A DNA stretch of 50,370 bases from Bacillus glycinifermentans (GCF_001042475.2 NZ_LECW02000003.1:1-50370); one strand, 5' to 3'. Shown: positions 31,827 through 40,883, counted from the stretch's first letter. A program made the numbers and translations. The notes: generated from the sequence alone by a model not told the origin.

Positions 31827-32042
31827 ATGTACTTTATATCAGGATTTATTTCATTTTTGCTTGGCTTATTCATGTTATTCTCCTTACAGTTGTTTTCGAT
31901 TGCTTTTCCTAACAATGTGATTGATGGGGAAGGCAATGGTGAAGCTTCAGCCTATTTTCAATCATCTGTATTGTTTTACCCTATATTATTCATTATATTG
32001 GGCTTGTTATTGACCTTTGTTCATTTTCGAACAAAAAAGTAA
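31827..32042 (+). CDS. Small two-helix membrane protein
   Basis: 71 residues from ATG 31827, five bases after GGAGG; the ATG at 31824 is too close. FISGFISFLLGLFMLFSLQL and VLFYPILFIILGLLLTFVHF are membrane helices flanking an extracytoplasmic-looking loop PNNVIDGEGNGEASAY. The tail FRTKK is positive, so it is probably inside. Function unknown. Confidence 0.6.
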   Translation: MYFISGFISFLLGLFMLFSLQLFSIAFPNNVIDGEGNGEASAYFQSSVLFYPILFIILGLLLTFVHFRTKK

Positions 32043-32179
32043 GAAAAAGTAAATATAAAACTGATTGGCAATATGAAGAGGAGTCTTATCTAACCATTGC
32101 AGACAATCAGACTCTATGTTGAAAGAGAGGACCGCTTAGCATCAACATGTTGAAAGGCTAGATCATATACTGACACTTT

Positions 32180-32330
32180 CTTGTCTAACGCTTTAATGAA
32201 CTCCTTAATAAAGTTCCACAAATCTTAATTCGTTCGGGAATTTGTAAGATTACCCAATGCTGTCCGATAATGGAGAACAAGATAATGTGAATGTGTTTCA
32301 TATCTTACTCTCTATTCGATTTATCAAAGA
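32180..32330 (+). pseudogene. Decayed copy of a HIT-family gene
   Basis: CTTTAATGAACTCCTTAATA encodes ALMNSLI, and the following bases match IPQILIxSGxCxxxxxLSDNG of the HIT gene at 16573 after several base changes and frame slips. The catalytic HxHxH part is no longer recognisable. No start codon survives. Confidence 0.5.
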
Positions 32331-32495
32331 TCTGGTATTTGGAACAGGCAGTAAAAGGATTAAAAATAGACTGAAGAGCGAGGCGGCCACACCCGTCATA
32401 TCCCGCTCAATATGAAGCGCAGCATTGGTTTTAAACGAGAAGCCTTAACTGCTATACTTATAATCAAAGTTGAAATAAAAAAGGAGTTAACACAT

Positions 32496-32930
32496 ATGCC
32501 ATTGCAAATCAAAATCAAATATGCAGACGAAACACAAACGCGCATTTCAAAAATCGAACAGGGTGATTGGATTGATCTGCGAGCTGCGAAAGATGTATCT
32601 ATTCCAAAGGATGAGTTTAAACTGATTCCTCTCGGAGTGGCGATGGAATTGCCTGAAGGGTATGAAGCCCATGTCGTTCCCCGTTCAAGTACATATAAAA
32701 ATTTCGGTATCATTCAGACTAATTCAATGGGCGTGATTGATGAGTCATACAAAGGGGACAATGATTTCTGGTTCTTCCCGGCTTATGCGCTCCGAGATAC
32801 TGAAATTAAAAAAGGAGATCGGATTTGCCAATTCAGAATTATGAAGAAGATGCCTGCAGTTGAATTGGTCGAGGTCGATCATTTAGGCAACGAAAACCGC
32901 GGAGGACATGGATCCACCGGAACAAAATAA
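32496..32930 (+). CDS. yncF: dUTPase (YncF/YosS type)
   Basis: 144 residues from ATG 32496, after AAAAAGGAG; same length as B. subtilis YncF. All five dUTPase motifs are present: DWIDLRAA (1), [11 protein letters not shown] (2), [13 protein letters not shown] (3), [10 protein letters not shown] (4) and [11 protein letters not shown] (5). It cleaves dUTP to dUMP and pyrophosphate in the cytoplasm, which keeps uracil out of DNA and feeds thymidylate synthase. In B. subtilis yncF lies close to thyA; here thyA is 16 kb downstream on the same strand. Chromosomal (YncF) versus SPbeta (YosS) origin cannot be settled by eye. Confidence 0.88.
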   Translation: MPLQIKIKYADETQTRISKIEQGDWIDLRAAKDVSIPKDEFKLIPLGVAMELPEGYEAHVVPRSSTYKNFGIIQTNSMGVIDESYKGDNDFWFFPAYALRDTEIKKGDRICQFRIMKKMPAVELVEVDHLGNENRGGHGSTGTK

Positions 32931-32984
32931 ATAGCCGAAGCTTGATGCCAGGTGATATCTCATGTGGGAAAGGAGAATCGGATC

Positions 32985-33567
32985 ATGACTTCCTTCTGGA
33001 ATACCCGTTTTCAAGATGAGAACTATATTTATGGAACCGAACCGAATGCATTTTTATCAGAATCTCAGAAAAAGCTTCAGTTATCAGGTGACGCATTAGC
33101 CATTGCGGAAGGTGAAGGGCGGAATGCCGTTTTTTTGGCCGAGCAGGGAATGAATGTCACTGCATGGGATTATGCCGAATCCGGTTTGCGAAAAACTGAA
33201 AAGCTTGCCGCATCGCGGGATGTAACAGTTAAAACTGAGCTTGTTGATTTAAATGAAGCGTCATGGACAAAAGACCGGTGGGACGAAACACTTTCCAAAA
33301 GAGTTGCGCCAAAAAACGCTTCTGGGAGTGAAAGAAGCGATGAAGCCGGGGGGATTTTTTGTTGCGGAGGTTTATTCCATTCACCAAATTCCGTATAAAA
33401 GCGGAGGGCCGCAAGCCTTGGAACTTTTATATTCTCCAGAAGAGTTTTTGCAAATTTACGCAGATTGGCGCATTGTTCACTTTTTCATGGGGGAAGAGGT
33501 CCGTCATGAAGGGGATTTGCATAATGGCTTGTCTCATGTTATTCAATTTATAGGACAAAAAAGATGA
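32985..33567 (+). pseudogene. Class I SAM-dependent methyltransferase, internal deletion
   Basis: Start ATG 32985 after AAAGGAG; FWNTRFQDENYIYGTEPNAF and DALAIAEGEGRNAVFLAEQG (SAM-binding motif I) identify a TehB-like methyltransferase. Around 33285 the frame reads KDRWDE and then jumps. The other frame continues HFPKELRQKTLLGVKEAMKP, GGFFVAEVYS and HNGLSHVIQFIGQKR to 33567. The strand around motif IV (normally hydrophobic, after RWDE) is missing, so a small out-of-frame deletion has inactivated it. The joined product would be about 194 residues. Confidence 0.75.
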
Positions 33568-33740
33568 GAGAGAAGGCTGCTTGATCATCAAATACCGGTT
33601 AGTCTCATGGTAAATCGGCCATTTTTTGTCCAGCTACCTTTGCATGCCGGCGGCAAACACGTCAAATGTTTTTTTGATCAAACAGGATCATGATCACTTC
33701 TGCCGAAATGAAAACATACATATCAAAAGCAGGTGGAACG

Positions 33741-34259
33741 ATGAAAAAAATTTATATCATATCCGGGCCGGCAGGGGCAGGTAAATCGACGATTGCAAAG
33801 AGGCTTTCCGAACAGTTTGATCATAGCGCTTATATTGAAGGAGACGTCATCAGCGATATGGTTATCGGTGGCTACCGCCCGCCCTGGGAATGCGAAGAAT
33901 CATTGGCCTTGACTTGGGAAAACATCGCTGATGTAAGCATTAATTTTATTCAGGCAAATAAGACGGTCGTGATTGATTATGTCGCTTTTCCGGAAGAAGT
34001 GGAAGCCTTTTCTCAAAAGGTTTATGCCGAGGTGAAGGATGCTTTAATTTTTTATGTTGTATTACGGGTTGAAAAAGGTGAATTGTTACGAAGAGACGCC
34101 TTAAGGATAAAAGAACATCGGATGGGAACAAGATGTTTGGAATTAGCTGATGAATTCGAAAGTAAGGGAATAGATGAGCGTTTTCTATACGATACAACAA
34201 ACTTAGATATCCCCGCTATCCTTCTGAATATAAAAGAAAATCCTGGATTCAAATATTAA
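33741..34259 (+). CDS. P-loop kinase-like ATPase (AAA_33 type)
   Basis: 172 residues from ATG 33741 with AGGTGG upstream. MKKIYIISGPAGAGKSTIAK is a Walker A motif. AYIEGDVISDMVIGGYRPPW is the phosphate-acceptor or lid region, VVIDYVAF a Walker B-like strand, and LRVEKGELLRRDALR carries arginines typical of the lid of small-molecule kinases. It probably phosphorylates a small substrate, as gluconate, shikimate or antibiotic kinases do; the substrate is unknown. Confidence 0.75.
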   Translation: MKKIYIISGPAGAGKSTIAKRLSEQFDHSAYIEGDVISDMVIGGYRPPWECEESLALTWENIADVSINFIQANKTVVIDYVAFPEEVEAFSQKVYAEVKDALIFYVVLRVEKGELLRRDALRIKEHRMGTRCLELADEFESKGIDERFLYDTTNLDIPAILLNIKENPGFKY

Positions 34260-34305
34260 AACGCGTGTGTTACGCTCTTTTCAATCTTAGAAAGGAGACG
34301 GTATA

Positions 34306-34668
34306 TTGCAAAGGGTGTTCGTGCTTATTTCGGTTTTTGCTATTCTAGCTGGGTCCGGATGTCAAACGAATAAAGAAATTGAAGCTCCTGAAAAAGGGCA
34401 GAGCATTGTCGGCTATGTCATGTTAAAGGAAGGGGATAGAGCAATCCTTGTTGAGAGTCAGCACAGGCCAAAAAAAGAGAATTACAGGCTCACCGAAAGA
34501 GAGATCATCCAAAAATACCGGAACAAAGTGACTGTGTTAGGGCTCAGTGACATCAATAACAAAGAAGAGCTTAAACAGAGACAGAAAGTAAAAGTATGGC
34601 TTCACATGCTTAAAGAGTCAAACCCTCCTCAAGCAACGATTCATAGATTTGAAAAAATCAAGGAGTGA
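34306..34668 (+). CDS. Lipoprotein with a DUF3221 (YobA-like) domain
   Basis: 120 residues, TTG start after GAAAGGAGACGG. The signal peptide MQRVFVLISVFAILAGSGC ends in lipobox LAGSGC, so the protein is lipid-anchored on the outer face of the membrane. SIVGYVMLKEGDRAILVES and VTVLGLSDIN...GxxVKVW-like strands fit DUF3221, a small OB-like domain of Bacillus lipoproteins such as YobA. Function unknown. It probably forms a transcription unit with the kinase gene 46 bp upstream. Confidence 0.75.
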   Translation: MQRVFVLISVFAILAGSGCQTNKEIEAPEKGQSIVGYVMLKEGDRAILVESQHRPKKENYRLTEREIIQKYRNKVTVLGLSDINNKEELKQRQKVKVWLHMLKESNPPQATIHRFEKIKE

Positions 34669-34679
34669 CCTCCGCGCAT

Positions 34680-35195
34680 CACATTGAAATAAGAAGGCTG
34701 CATATCAAGGACAAAAAAGAGCGGAACCCCCATTTTTTAGAACGGTGGTTACGGATACATTGCCAAAGCTCATTTTAAGATATCGAAAGTGAAATCGAAA
34801 ATCAGAAGCGGCACTTGCAATGTGATTTTGATACAAGCGGGGATTGCCGAAATTTTTTGATCGCTTAGATAAAATCTGCAATAAAGCGACCGGAACGATT
34901 AAATACGCTTCTGCCAGTGAATTGATTTATCAGCGCACAGATGGAGCATTAAAAGAATGGTATGAGATGGGAGCTGTCCATCCGAAACGCGGGACAGGGG
35001 GGTGCTTTTAAACGGGATGCTTCCTGAGCAGGGGCATCGAAAAATTTGCTTGGACAGAGGCTATTAGAATGCACAGGAGATATGGAAGAAGAAATTCGGC
35101 GAGCATGATGATTTGCTGAAGGGCGCTGACCATATGATTTGAAGGTTATGGCCTTGTGATGCATCCACCCTATTCCGCAGATAATCGAACCCGGC
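34680..35195 (+). pseudogene. Gap with a decayed coding remnant
   Basis: A stretch at about 34845-35010 reads FFDRLDKICNKATGTIKYAS, ASELIYQRTDGALKEWYEMG, AVHPKRGTG and then stops. Further protein-like pieces follow in other frames (to about 35150). There is no start site. I cannot name the source gene. Confidence 0.35.
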
Positions 35196-35197
35196 AA

Positions 35198-35226
35198 AAA
35201 AGGCCCTTTATCAAAGGGCCCCTTCT
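35198..35226. terminator. Terminator-like hairpin
   Basis: GGCCCTTT and AAAGGGCC pair around ATC. The T-run (TTTTTT) lies on the minus-strand side, so it would stop minus-strand transcripts, for example read-through from the YjcZ-family gene. Confidence 0.7.
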
Positions 35227-35297
35227 ATTTTAAAACAATAACATGAGGAGGGTAAATGAATTCCAACGGATTGATCTGACAGTTCGTTTTGGGAGGA

Positions 35298-35353
35298 GTG
35301 CAGAGGAGGGTAACACCCATAGAACTGTTAGCCGGAGGGTGTTATTTCTGCAC
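35298..35353 (-). terminator. Long inverted repeat downstream of the YjcZ-family gene
   Basis: GTGCAGA (35298-35304) pairs with TCTGCAC (35347-35353), and TAACACCC (35311-35318) with GGGTGTTA (35337-35344). It lies 35 bases after the stop of the minus-strand microprotein gene. Confidence 0.6.
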
Positions 35354-35387
35354 TTCTCAAGTTAAATAAAGTTAAGTGCCCATTTGA

Positions 35388-35486
35388 TTAATAAAATCCT
35401 CCGCCGACCCAGCTAGCACCGACGATGATCAAGAGAATGAACAGAACAACAATTAATGCAAAACCTGCTCCGAAACCTCCGCTCAT
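35388..35486 (-). CDS. YjcZ-family sporulation microprotein
   Basis: 32 residues, [20 protein letters not shown] then [12 protein letters not shown], with GGAGGTG before the ATG on the minus strand. A Gly-rich start, one hydrophobic helix and a terminal Gly/aromatic tail are the complete signature of the YjcZ family (SscA and relatives). These tiny membrane proteins are made late in sporulation and contribute to spore coat assembly or germination. It stands alone, as these genes often do. Confidence 0.88.
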   Translation of the reverse strand: MSGGFGAGFALIVVLFILLIIVGASWVGGGFY

Positions 35487-35725
35487 GTAGTTCACCTCCT
35501 TGAAGTACTAGTTTATCCTATGCCCGCAGCGAGCAATTGTATAGATCATTTATAAGGGTTTTGAAAAATGGTCGAGTTCATCAATAGAGGGAAGGAGATG
35601 ACCGGCTGCACAGCCCGGTACGCGCACTTTCATCTTGGTGTTGCTCGCGCAATGGAAACAGAAGGATTGCTGCGTGAGGGGAAGGGCTTCGATTTCAGCT
35701 AACATCCATACAGATTTTTAAGAAC

Positions 35726-35776
35726 AAAAAAGAAAGTCGATTTTTTTTCGCAGATCTGGAAATCGGCTTTCTTTTT
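35726..35776. terminator. Bidirectional terminator
   Basis: AAAGAAAGTCGATTT and AAATCGGCTTTCTTT form a long stem with A- and T-runs on opposite sides. Upstream, 35568-35702 holds a short gene-like remnant (FINRGKEMTGCTARYAHFHL) of unknown origin. Confidence 0.75.
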
Positions 35777-35919
35777 ATGTTAGACAGTTTGGAGGTTGTC
35801 TTTTATTTCCTGCAATGATACCGGAAGATTCCCAATCCAAAGTGATCGGAAATAGCTCTGCCGGCTTCTTTTAGAGGTTATCTTGTAGATAGTCTCTATT
35901 CTTAAAGCGAGGGAATAGT

Positions 35920-37078
35920 TTGAAGCATTCATGGATATTCAAAGGCGATTTTTTTAAACTGTGGTCTGGCACTTTTTTGTCGTTATTAAGCTCTACACTT
36001 TTTTATTATTCTTTAATATGGTGGTCTCTAAATGAAACAGATAGCGTCTTAAGTGGAAGTTTAGTAATCGGATTGGGGCTGGGAATATCAATAATACTTT
36101 CACCGTTTACCGGCTGGCTGGCAGACAGGTTCCATAGGGGAAGAATAATTGCCCTCTCTGATATCATCATTTCTCTTTTATTTTTCGTTATTGGTATTTT
36201 AGCCATTTTTAATTTCACATCCACATTACTATTAATCATTGCTAGAGCATTAATTTCTATCTGTTTGACGGCTATCGAACCAACTTCACGATCTCTTATT
36301 TCTGATACTCTTGAAAGGGATGTGATTGAAAAAGGGATAGCATTTCAAGAAATATTGAATCAAACTGCTCAGGTTACAGTTCCTATTATCACCGGTGTGT
36401 TATTCACTTTTTTTCCTTTCGGATATGTATGGATTTTATGCGGTTGCCTGACTTTTATATCAATTTTTTTGGAGTTTTTGATTAAAGATAGAAGAGGCAG
36501 TCAAAGCGAGGTCGCATTTAGCAGAAGGCAAATATTCACCGGATTCACCAACCTAATAAATAATAAACCTTTGAGAAATCTATTGTATGGTACAAGTATA
36601 CAGCAGCTTTTGTTTAGTGGGTTCCCGATTTATATTGCTATATGGACTTCTATATTAATTAAAGATAATGAATGGATTGGCGGTTTTTCAATCAATTTGG
36701 GGAATAGGTACACTAGTAGCAGCAATTACTCTTTCTTTTTTGGCAAAGCAAGAACACCTTAAGGTTGTAGCTCCTACGTTGATGTTAATTTTTGGTCTGT
36801 TACTTTCTCCTTTAGGATGGGTTACAAATGTCTACATAGGTTTAATTTTACTTATTTTAACTGGCGCTATTAGCGGAGTCGTGAATATTTATCTTGAGGG
36901 CTATCTGCAAAGAGTGACCGAAGGAAGTGACAGAGCTAGGTCACTGGGAGCATTTTTTGCTGTGAACAGCTCTTTAATGCCATTGGGATATGCTTTAGCA
37001 GGGGTGGTATCAGAAGTTGTAGATAAAAATGTTCTATTCCTGATAATAGCTCTTCCAACACCTTTGGTTTCATTTTAA
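35920..37078 (+). pseudogene. MFS transporter disrupted by a frameshift near 36670
   Basis: The first frame begins at TTG 35920 (MKHSWIFKGDFFKLWSGTFL) with about seven membrane helices and the MFS loop GWLADRFHRGRII. It derails at IKDNEW and stops at 36762. The second frame takes over at NGLAVFQSIWGIGTLVAAIT and runs to 37078 with four more helices. Joined, it is about 385 residues, an MFS_3-like efflux protein not closely related to the three cassette exporters. One base gained or lost around 36665-36675 explains the break. Confidence 0.75.
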
Positions 37079-37430
37079 GATCAGTTCAAATTTGGGAAGG
37101 GAAAGTTAAAAAGATCCACGGATCCGAAAAAGCAACTCCATTATAGGCGACCAGAAGAGCCAGTTACTTGTGAAAGCGGTAAGGCTTGTAATTTTTTCAC
37201 TAAAAATGGTCTCACTCGAAGAATTGAGGACACATTTGTTTTAATGGAAATGAAAAAAGGCATGGCCAGTTAGTTTGGCTGAAAGATGGCTCTATGAACC
37301 TCTTGCCAATTATAAATTAGCTCTATAATATTGAAAGAAAATTTCCGTTTGGAAAACGATTGTCAGGAGTGAAAAACCTGAAGGGATTCGGAAGTTAATT
37401 CAACAGCAAAAAAATTCATTAGATCGTGAT
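37079..37430. other. Gap without a recognisable gene
   Basis: About 350 bases between the broken MFS gene and the oxidase. Short protein-like pieces occur in several frames but none has a start and a domain. I see no promoter I would defend. Confidence 0.4.
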
Positions 37431-37481
37431 AGGCACCCTTTTTGGTGAATATAATGCAATAAATCAAAAAAGAGGGTGCCT
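37431..37481 (+). promoter_or_regulatory. Inverted repeat covering the start region of the oxidase gene
   Basis: AGGCACCCTTTTT (37431-37443) pairs with AAAAAGAGGGTGCCT (about 37467-37481). The right arm contains AGAGGGTG, the only good ribosome-binding site for the oxidase start at 37488. If transcribed as one piece, the hairpin would hide the site, which suggests translational control. An old terminator is the alternative. Confidence 0.5.
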
Positions 37482-37487
37482 CGCAAA

Positions 37488-38930
37488 GTGAATGCTCGAT
37501 TAAAGAACAAAGACATGATCGCGATTATTAGAAACGGTCTTCCGGCATCACATCGTCCGAAGCGCATTATTGTCGTTGGTGCCGGGTTGGCCGGGCTTGT
37601 GGCAGCGTCTTTGCTAAAGAATGCCGGACACAACGTGACGATTCTGGAAGCGAATGATAGAATCGGAGGACGTGTCTACACTTCGCGGTCCCCCTTTAGT
37701 GCCGGATTGTATTTCAATGTCGGGCCGATGCGCATTCCGGATATCCATTCTTTAACTTTGGAATATATTAAAAAATTCAGGCTGTCAACAAATGTATTTT
37801 TGAACAGGACTCCAATGGACAGCATTTATGCCAACGGCGTCAAAACGCGTCTCCACATATTTGAAGAAAATCCGGGCATTTTGAGATATCCGGTTGCACC
37901 AAATGAACAGGGAAAAACGGCTGAAGAGCTGATGCTTTCCGTATTGCAGCCCATCCTCGATTTTATTAATCAAGATCCTGCGAGAAATTGGCGTATTGTC
38001 GAAAAACAATACAGGAACCATTCGTTAGGCTCTTTCCTGAATACTTATTTCTCAAGCGGTGCAATCGATATGATCGGCGTACTTTTGGATATGGAAGCGT
38101 ACATGGGGATATCCCTTGTTGAAGTATTGCGGGAATCGATATTTTTCACATCGCCGACTCGCTTCTATGAGATAACAGGCGGCATGGACCTGCTGCCGCA
38201 GGCATTTCTTCCTCAGTTAAAAGAAAATATTCTTTTCCATCAAAAAATGGTGAAAATTTCTCAAGATCAAAACAGAGTAACGATCCATTGCATTCATCAG
38301 CAGTCGAGAGAACATACAGCGCTTTCAGGCGACCTTGCGATCATCACCATTCCTTTTTCAGCCTTGCGGTTTGTAAAAGTTGAACCATTCGATTCCTTTT
38401 CCTATTTTAAACGGAGGGCCATTCGCGAACTCAACTATATAGCCGCAACAAAAACCGGGATTGAGTTTAAGAGTCGATTTTGGGAGAAAGCAGGGCAGCG
38501 CGGCGGCAAATCCATAACTGATCTTCCGATTAGATTTTCGTATTACCCAAGCTTTGGCATCGGATCGAATGGACATGCAGTCGTATTAGCGAGCTATACA
38601 TGGGCGGATGAAGCGCTGACATGGGACAGTATGTCAGAAGGAGCGCGCCTCTGGTATACTTTAATGAATTTATCGGAAATCTATGGAGATATTGTGTGGT
38701 CTGAGTTTGTGTCCGGCGCTTCATTCAGCTGGAGTCTGAACCCATTTTCCGTCGGGGGATTCACAGCTTTCGAACCAGGACAGGAATTAGAGCTGTATCC
38801 TTATATTCCTGTTCCAGAAGGGAGAATCCATTTCGCCGGGGAACACACCTCACTCGCTCACGGATGGATGCAGGGAGCGATCGAATCCGGAATTCGAGTG
38901 GCGAATGAAGTAAATCATTTAACTAAATAA
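37488..38930 (+). CDS. yobN: Flavin amine oxidase, L-amino acid oxidase type (YobN-like)
   Basis: 480 residues from GTG 37488, behind AGAGGGTG; a GTG at 37476 is possible but too close to that site. KRIIVVGAGLAGLVAASLLK and VTILEANDRIGGRVYTSRSP form the FAD-binding Rossmann motif. RFYEITGGMDLLPQAFLP is the substrate-domain GG motif, and IHFAGEHTSLAHGWMQGAIE the C-terminal FAD-contact motif of monoamine and L-amino acid oxidases. It would oxidise an amino acid or amine to the oxo acid, ammonia and hydrogen peroxide. No signal peptide is visible, so it is cytoplasmic. The symbol reflects similarity to B. subtilis YobN. Confidence 0.85.
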   Translation: MNARLKNKDMIAIIRNGLPASHRPKRIIVVGAGLAGLVAASLLKNAGHNVTILEANDRIGGRVYTSRSPFSAGLYFNVGPMRIPDIHSLTLEYIKKFRLSTNVFLNRTPMDSIYANGVKTRLHIFEENPGILRYPVAPNEQGKTAEELMLSVLQPILDFINQDPARNWRIVEKQYRNHSLGSFLNTYFSSGAIDMIGVLLDMEAYMGISLVEVLRESIFFTSPTRFYEITGGMDLLPQAFLPQLKENILFHQKMVKISQDQNRVTIHCIHQQSREHTALSGDLAIITIPFSALRFVKVEPFDSFSYFKRRAIRELNYIAATKTGIEFKSRFWEKAGQRGGKSITDLPIRFSYYPSFGIGSNGHAVVLASYTWADEALTWDSMSEGARLWYTLMNLSEIYGDIVWSEFVSGASFSWSLNPFSVGGFTAFEPGQELELYPYIPVPEGRIHFAGEHTSLAHGWMQGAIESGIRVANEVNHLTK

Positions 38931-38983
38931 TGTCTTCTCGCGTTGGGAATATGGATTCCAGAAAATTAAGACGTTTATTGAGA

Positions 38984-39024
38984 AGAGCCGCAACAGTATT
39001 GAATCAGCGGCTGGCTTTTTTAAA
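38984..39024 (+). terminator. Terminator of the oxidase gene
   Basis: AGCCGC and GCGGCT form a stem, with the GGCTTTTTT tail typical of rho-independent ends. From here to 39503 (about 480 bases) I see no gene that I can support. Confidence 0.75.
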
Positions 39025-39503
39025 ATTCGGGTTATTGTGATAAGAATCATGTTATCGGGGCTCAATCGTAATCTTAAATATCACATAGTTGAGGTGTATA
39101 CGATCGCGGTTCCAAGCGTTACACTACTCCGCCGGAATTGTTCTGATGAGGGGGCTTCCAGAGACGATCCTCACGGCGCGTGCAGCCTTTTATTTAAAAG
39201 GGGAATGTGGAATTCGTTAGCATATCTCCGTCAGTTTTGTTCAGCATTTGCCCGTCTTTGGGCAGCCGGCGAAGGGAAAGCAAAAACAGAAAGTGATCAG
39301 GCAGAAACGATCAATCACTTGCACTTGCAAATCTTTTTTTAAAAACGCTCGAATTTTCGTGAACGTGGTGGGCAAGGCCGCGACTCAATGCGGGATAGGG
39401 GAGTGAAGAGGATCAAGGTTTTCCGTCATATTGTTTTCTGTTAAATCTGAGATTAACCATCCGTTTGACTGTTGTATTCAAGGACAAAAATTGAGCTGCA
39501 CAG

Positions 39504-39532
39504 TTGACACCAAAAAACCAATCAACTAAAAT
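39504..39532 (+). promoter_or_regulatory. Promoter of yvdT-yvdS-yvdR
   Basis: Consensus TTGACA (39504-39509), 17 bases, TAAAAT (39527-39532). The -10 overlaps the palindrome at 39530-39546. The position rules out any protein start before about 39540. Confidence 0.8.
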
Positions 39533-39546
39533 GACTGAGAGTCATT
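39530..39546 (+). promoter_or_regulatory. Candidate YvdT operator 1
   Basis: AATGACTGAGAGTCATT is a perfect palindrome (AATGACT, 3-base centre, AGTCATT) over the -10 and start region of the promoter. A near copy lies before yvdS (40195-40211). This is the expected layout for autorepression by a TetR-family protein. Confidence 0.7.
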
Positions 39547-39569
39547 CATTTATTAGGGGGGTCTTCAAC

Positions 39570-40160
39570 TTGCCAAAACAAACGTCGGGGAAATACGATA
39601 AAATTTTGTACGCGGCCATTGAAGTCATTTCTGAAAAAGGGCTTGATAAGGCCTCCATTTCGGATATTGTGAAAAGGGCGGGGACCGCACAGGGGACCTT
39701 TTATTTATATTTCTCATCGAAAAACGCCTTGATTCCGGCTATTGCAGAGTACCTTCTGACGCATACGCTGGATAAGATTAAAAGCAAAATTAACGGCACC
39801 GAGCATTTCTGGACGGTTTTGGAGATTCTGATTGATGAGACATTCAATATTACAAATGCTCATAAGGATATTATCGTTCTTTGCTATTCAGGTCTTGCCA
39901 TCGACCATTCAATGGAAAAATGGGAAGCGATTTATCAGCCGTACTATAAGTGGCTAGAGGGAATTATCGGGAAAGCGGCCGAAAAAGGCGAGATTATATG
40001 TGATATCAACGTAAGGTGGACGGCGAGAACGATTATTAACTTTGTTGAGAATACGGCGGAACGGTATTACATCGGGGCTGAAAAAGATGAAGATATCGAA
40101 GTTTTCAAGAATGAGATCTTTACATTTTTAAAAAGAAGCTTAGATGAACATAAAAAATGA
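39570..40160 (+). CDS. yvdT: TetR-family repressor (YvdT-like)
   Basis: 196 residues from TTG 39570, chosen because AGGGGGG precedes it and the promoter excludes earlier starts. YDKILYAAIEVISEKGLDKA, SISDIVKRAGTAQGTFYLYF and SSKNALIPAI form the TetR HTH. The C-terminal half is the ligand-binding helical domain. It lies directly upstream of a paired SMR efflux pump, as yvdT-yvdS-yvdR in B. subtilis. It probably represses the operon through the two palindromes and releases on binding a cationic compound. Confidence 0.85.
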   Translation: MPKQTSGKYDKILYAAIEVISEKGLDKASISDIVKRAGTAQGTFYLYFSSKNALIPAIAEYLLTHTLDKIKSKINGTEHFWTVLEILIDETFNITNAHKDIIVLCYSGLAIDHSMEKWEAIYQPYYKWLEGIIGKAAEKGEIICDINVRWTARTIINFVENTAERYYIGAEKDEDIEVFKNEIFTFLKRSLDEHKK

Positions 40161-40194
40161 TGGTTTTTTGCCGATCATTTTTTCTCGCCCTAAA

Positions 40195-40211
40195 AATGAC
40201 TGACGTTCATT
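40195..40211 (+). promoter_or_regulatory. Candidate YvdT operator 2
   Basis: AATGACTGACGTTCATT shares AATGACTGA with operator 1 and keeps dyad symmetry (AATGAC and GTTCATT). It lies between yvdT and yvdS, 23 bases before the yvdS start, where it could regulate the pump genes separately. Confidence 0.6.
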
Positions 40212-40233
40212 CACAAAACAGGGGGTGTTACAA

Positions 40234-40569
40234 ATGAGTTGGCTGATCGTTATAATTGCAGGTTTTCTTGAGGTGGTCTGGGCTTCTGCACTTAAACATG
40301 CTGATAGTTTTTCAGATTGGCTGATCATTCTATTGTTGATTGCGGTCAGTTTTCTACTCTTGATTTGTTCCTATAGAAAAATTCCGATGGCTTCCGCTTA
40401 CACCGTATTTGTAGGAATTGGAACGGCCGGCACGTATTTAACGGGAATTTTTTTAGGAGAATCTTTTTCCGGAGGCCAAATATTCTTTTTAGCCTTGCTG
40501 CTTGCGGGCATTGTCGGAATGAAGATTTTCACGAAAGAAAAAAACGCTGGGTCAGGAGGTGAACATTGA
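40234..40569 (+). CDS. yvdS: SMR-family efflux subunit (YvdS-like)
   Basis: 111 residues from ATG 40234; AGGGGGTG upstream. Four membrane helices. GFLEVVWASALKHADSF holds the essential membrane-embedded Glu (GxxEVxWA) of small multidrug resistance proteins. VGIGTAGTYLTGIFLGESFS is the family's second motif. SMR proteins are antiparallel dimers exchanging protons for cationic drugs or guanidinium compounds. The gene overlaps the next one by one base, which indicates a heteromeric pair. Confidence 0.88.
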   Translation: MSWLIVIIAGFLEVVWASALKHADSFSDWLIILLLIAVSFLLLICSYRKIPMASAYTVFVGIGTAGTYLTGIFLGESFSGGQIFFLALLLAGIVGMKIFTKEKNAGSGGEH

Positions 40570-40883
40570 TGGCATGGTTGTTGCTTTGCATTGCCGGCGT
40601 TGAGGAAGTGATTGCGGCTGTAGCAATGAAATATATTGATGGTACAAGAAAGAAATGGCCGATCATCGTGATGACGCTGGGCTTTGCTCTGTCATTTTAT
40701 TGCCTTTCAAAAGCGATGCAGGTTCTTCCTTCAGGCGTCGCGTATGCAGTCTGGACCGGGATTGGCAGCATCGGCGTGACGGCGGTCAGCTTTGTTTGGT
40801 TTAAGGAACGGTTTCGCTTATCACAATTGATTTCTCTTTGTCTGATCATCGTCGGGGTCATCGGCCTCCGGCTCACTTCTTAA
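40569..40883 (+). CDS. yvdR: SMR-family efflux subunit (YvdR-like)
   Basis: 104 residues, ATG 40569 overlapping the yvdS stop (TGATG), preceded by GGAGGTGAA. AGVEEVIAAVAMKYIDGTRK contains the conserved Glu; VAYAVWTGIGSIGVTAVSFV is the SMR signature. Together with YvdS it forms the paired type of SMR transporter, in which the two subunits insert with opposite topology. It is regulated with yvdS by YvdT. Confidence 0.88.
   Translation: MAWLLLCIAGVEEVIAAVAMKYIDGTRKKWPIIVMTLGFALSFYCLSKAMQVLPSGVAYAVWTGIGSIGVTAVSFVWFKERFRLSQLISLCLIIVGVIGLRLTS

Noticed and set aside
34949..35197. Minus-strand frame of 82 codons
   Set aside because: It is antisense to a decayed plus-strand remnant, has no ribosome-binding site and an implausible composition.
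39037..39342. Plus-strand frame of 101 codons between the oxidase and yvdT
   Set aside because: It has no ribosome-binding site, an unlikely residue composition and no domain; it begins right after the oxidase terminator.
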